Part shown: positions 63,565 to 64,000 of the stretch, piece by piece
Position numbering within the stretch: position 1 is the first letter of the stretch
Layout: every line of letters starts with the position of its first letter
Source of the DNA: JAICJC01 sp963709425
GTDB lineage: Bacteria > Actinomycetota > Thermoleophilia > Gaiellales > JAICJC01
Direction: 5' to 3'
Assembly: GCA_963709425.1 (NCBI GenBank)
Contig: CAVPWG010000004.1
Span: 868,001 to 932,000, forward strand
DNA: 64,000 nt
Made by a program: the position numbers and the translations under genes
The notes under the pieces: generated by a model
What the model saw: the letters and a program-made list of their open reading frames with translations, nothing else
The model's database searches: none
Told to the model about the DNA's origin: nothing

Positions 63565-64000
63565 TCGCGGCGGGCACGAGCAGCGCCGCACCGATCGCGC
63601 CGCCCAGATCCCCGAGCGCCGCGACGTGCACGGCCGGGGGGTTGTCGTCGACGAAGATGTGCGGCCGCATCGCCTTGTCGATCCGGTGTGCATAGTGCTC
63701 GCCGAGCCGCGTCCCGAGTCCCCCGCCGATGATCACGGCCTCGACGTCGAGCAGGTTGCACGCGGATGCGATCCCGGCCCCAAGCGCCTCGATTGCCCGC
63801 TCGATCAGCTCCTTCGCCATGTCGTCTCCGTGGTCGAGTGCGCGCGCCCAGACCCCGCTCGTGAGCTGCGTGCGGTCGCGGTCGCGCATGATCTCGAAGA
63901 GCTTGGTCTTGTGGCCGGCCTTGTGCCGGCGGCGGGCCTCGTGCTCCATCGCCAGCCGGCCCGCGTAGGCCTCCATGCAGCCGACCCGGCCGCACGGGCA
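63560..64000 (-). CDS. ROK-family sugar kinase, 5'-truncated by window edge
   Basis: The C-terminal part (147 residues visible) of a ROK kinase such as glucokinase. It opens at the window edge with CPCGRVGCMEAYAG, the zinc-binding ROK signature CxCGxxGCxE. ALGAGIASACNLLDVEAVIIGGGLGTRLG is the second conserved block (adenosine site). The N-terminus with the DxGGT phosphate loop is outside. Glucose phosphorylation is the usual activity, though N-acetylglucosamine or mannose kinases share the signature. Confidence 0.9.
   Translation of the reverse strand, partial: CPCGRVGCMEAYAGRLAMEHEARRRHKAGHKTKLFEIMRDRDRTQLTSGVWARALDHGDDMAKELIERAIEALGAGIASACNLLDVEAVIIGGGLGTRLGEHYAHRIDKAMRPHIFVDDNPPAVHVAALGDLGGAIGAALLVPAAR

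Overview
The window is about 70% GC, almost entirely coding, with genes packed head to tail and many 4-base ATGA/GTGA/TTGA overlaps. GTG and TTG starts are common. FolE2, ThyX, a PucR regulator, DUF1989, adenylate-cyclase/AAA/TPR regulators, GGDEF/EAL proteins and SDRs together suggest a soil-type Actinomycetota chromosome, probably class Thermoleophilia. The phylum is fairly safe; the class is an inference. I see no rRNA, tRNA, CRISPR array, phage module or intact transposase.

Layout. 0-12 kb is housekeeping: folE2 (cut by the window edge), plsY-pgsA, a SIS-domain/kinase pair, a secreted phosphatase, a glycosyltransferase, superoxide dismutase, SDR-thyX, a diguanylate cyclase, a proline-iminopeptidase-like hydrolase and ggt. 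12-18 kb holds signalling genes: a cyclase-AAA-TPR-pseudokinase and a membrane Ser/Thr kinase next to a secreted HAF-repeat protein, the last two behind near-identical promoters. 18-20 kb is poorly coding (HNH protein, decayed acetyltransferase). 20-31 kb has a lipoprotein, a TetR-controlled MFS exporter, an ATP-grasp/C45/phosphoesterase operon, EamA, PilZ, alcohol dehydrogenase and a nucleotidyltransferase.

31.8-43.5 kb looks like a nitrogen-compound catabolic island. A PucR regulator with an 11-bp inverted repeat over its own start faces a tightly coupled run: deacetylase/allantoinase-like protein, two SDRs, an agmatinase-type ureohydrolase, a metallophosphoesterase, an APC permease and a second, divergent ureohydrolase. 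DUF1989, a D-aminopeptidase and two more deacetylases follow. Next comes a tandem triplet of small paralogous proteins of unknown function downstream of a frameshifted cyclase/AAA/TPR regulator. 47.8-51.6 kb is transsulfuration (cbs, a YcaQ-like gene, metB). 51.9-56.7 kb is MarR-ABC-DUF3891-kynB-like-kynU, and four of these five genes carry single-base frameshifts. The end holds a GGDEF/EAL protein, a zinc ribbon, nfuA, an ATP-grasp ligase, an S9 peptidase and a truncated ROK kinase.

Non-coding structure stands out. There are five copies of a REP-like palindrome centred on GGGGTC(A/T)GAC, four of them at gene 3' ends. A 175-bp structured element occurs twice (41.1 and 51.7 kb). A 200-bp element with 20-bp terminal inverted repeats separates the last two genes. 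Nine single-base frame changes across six genes may be real decay or assembly error.
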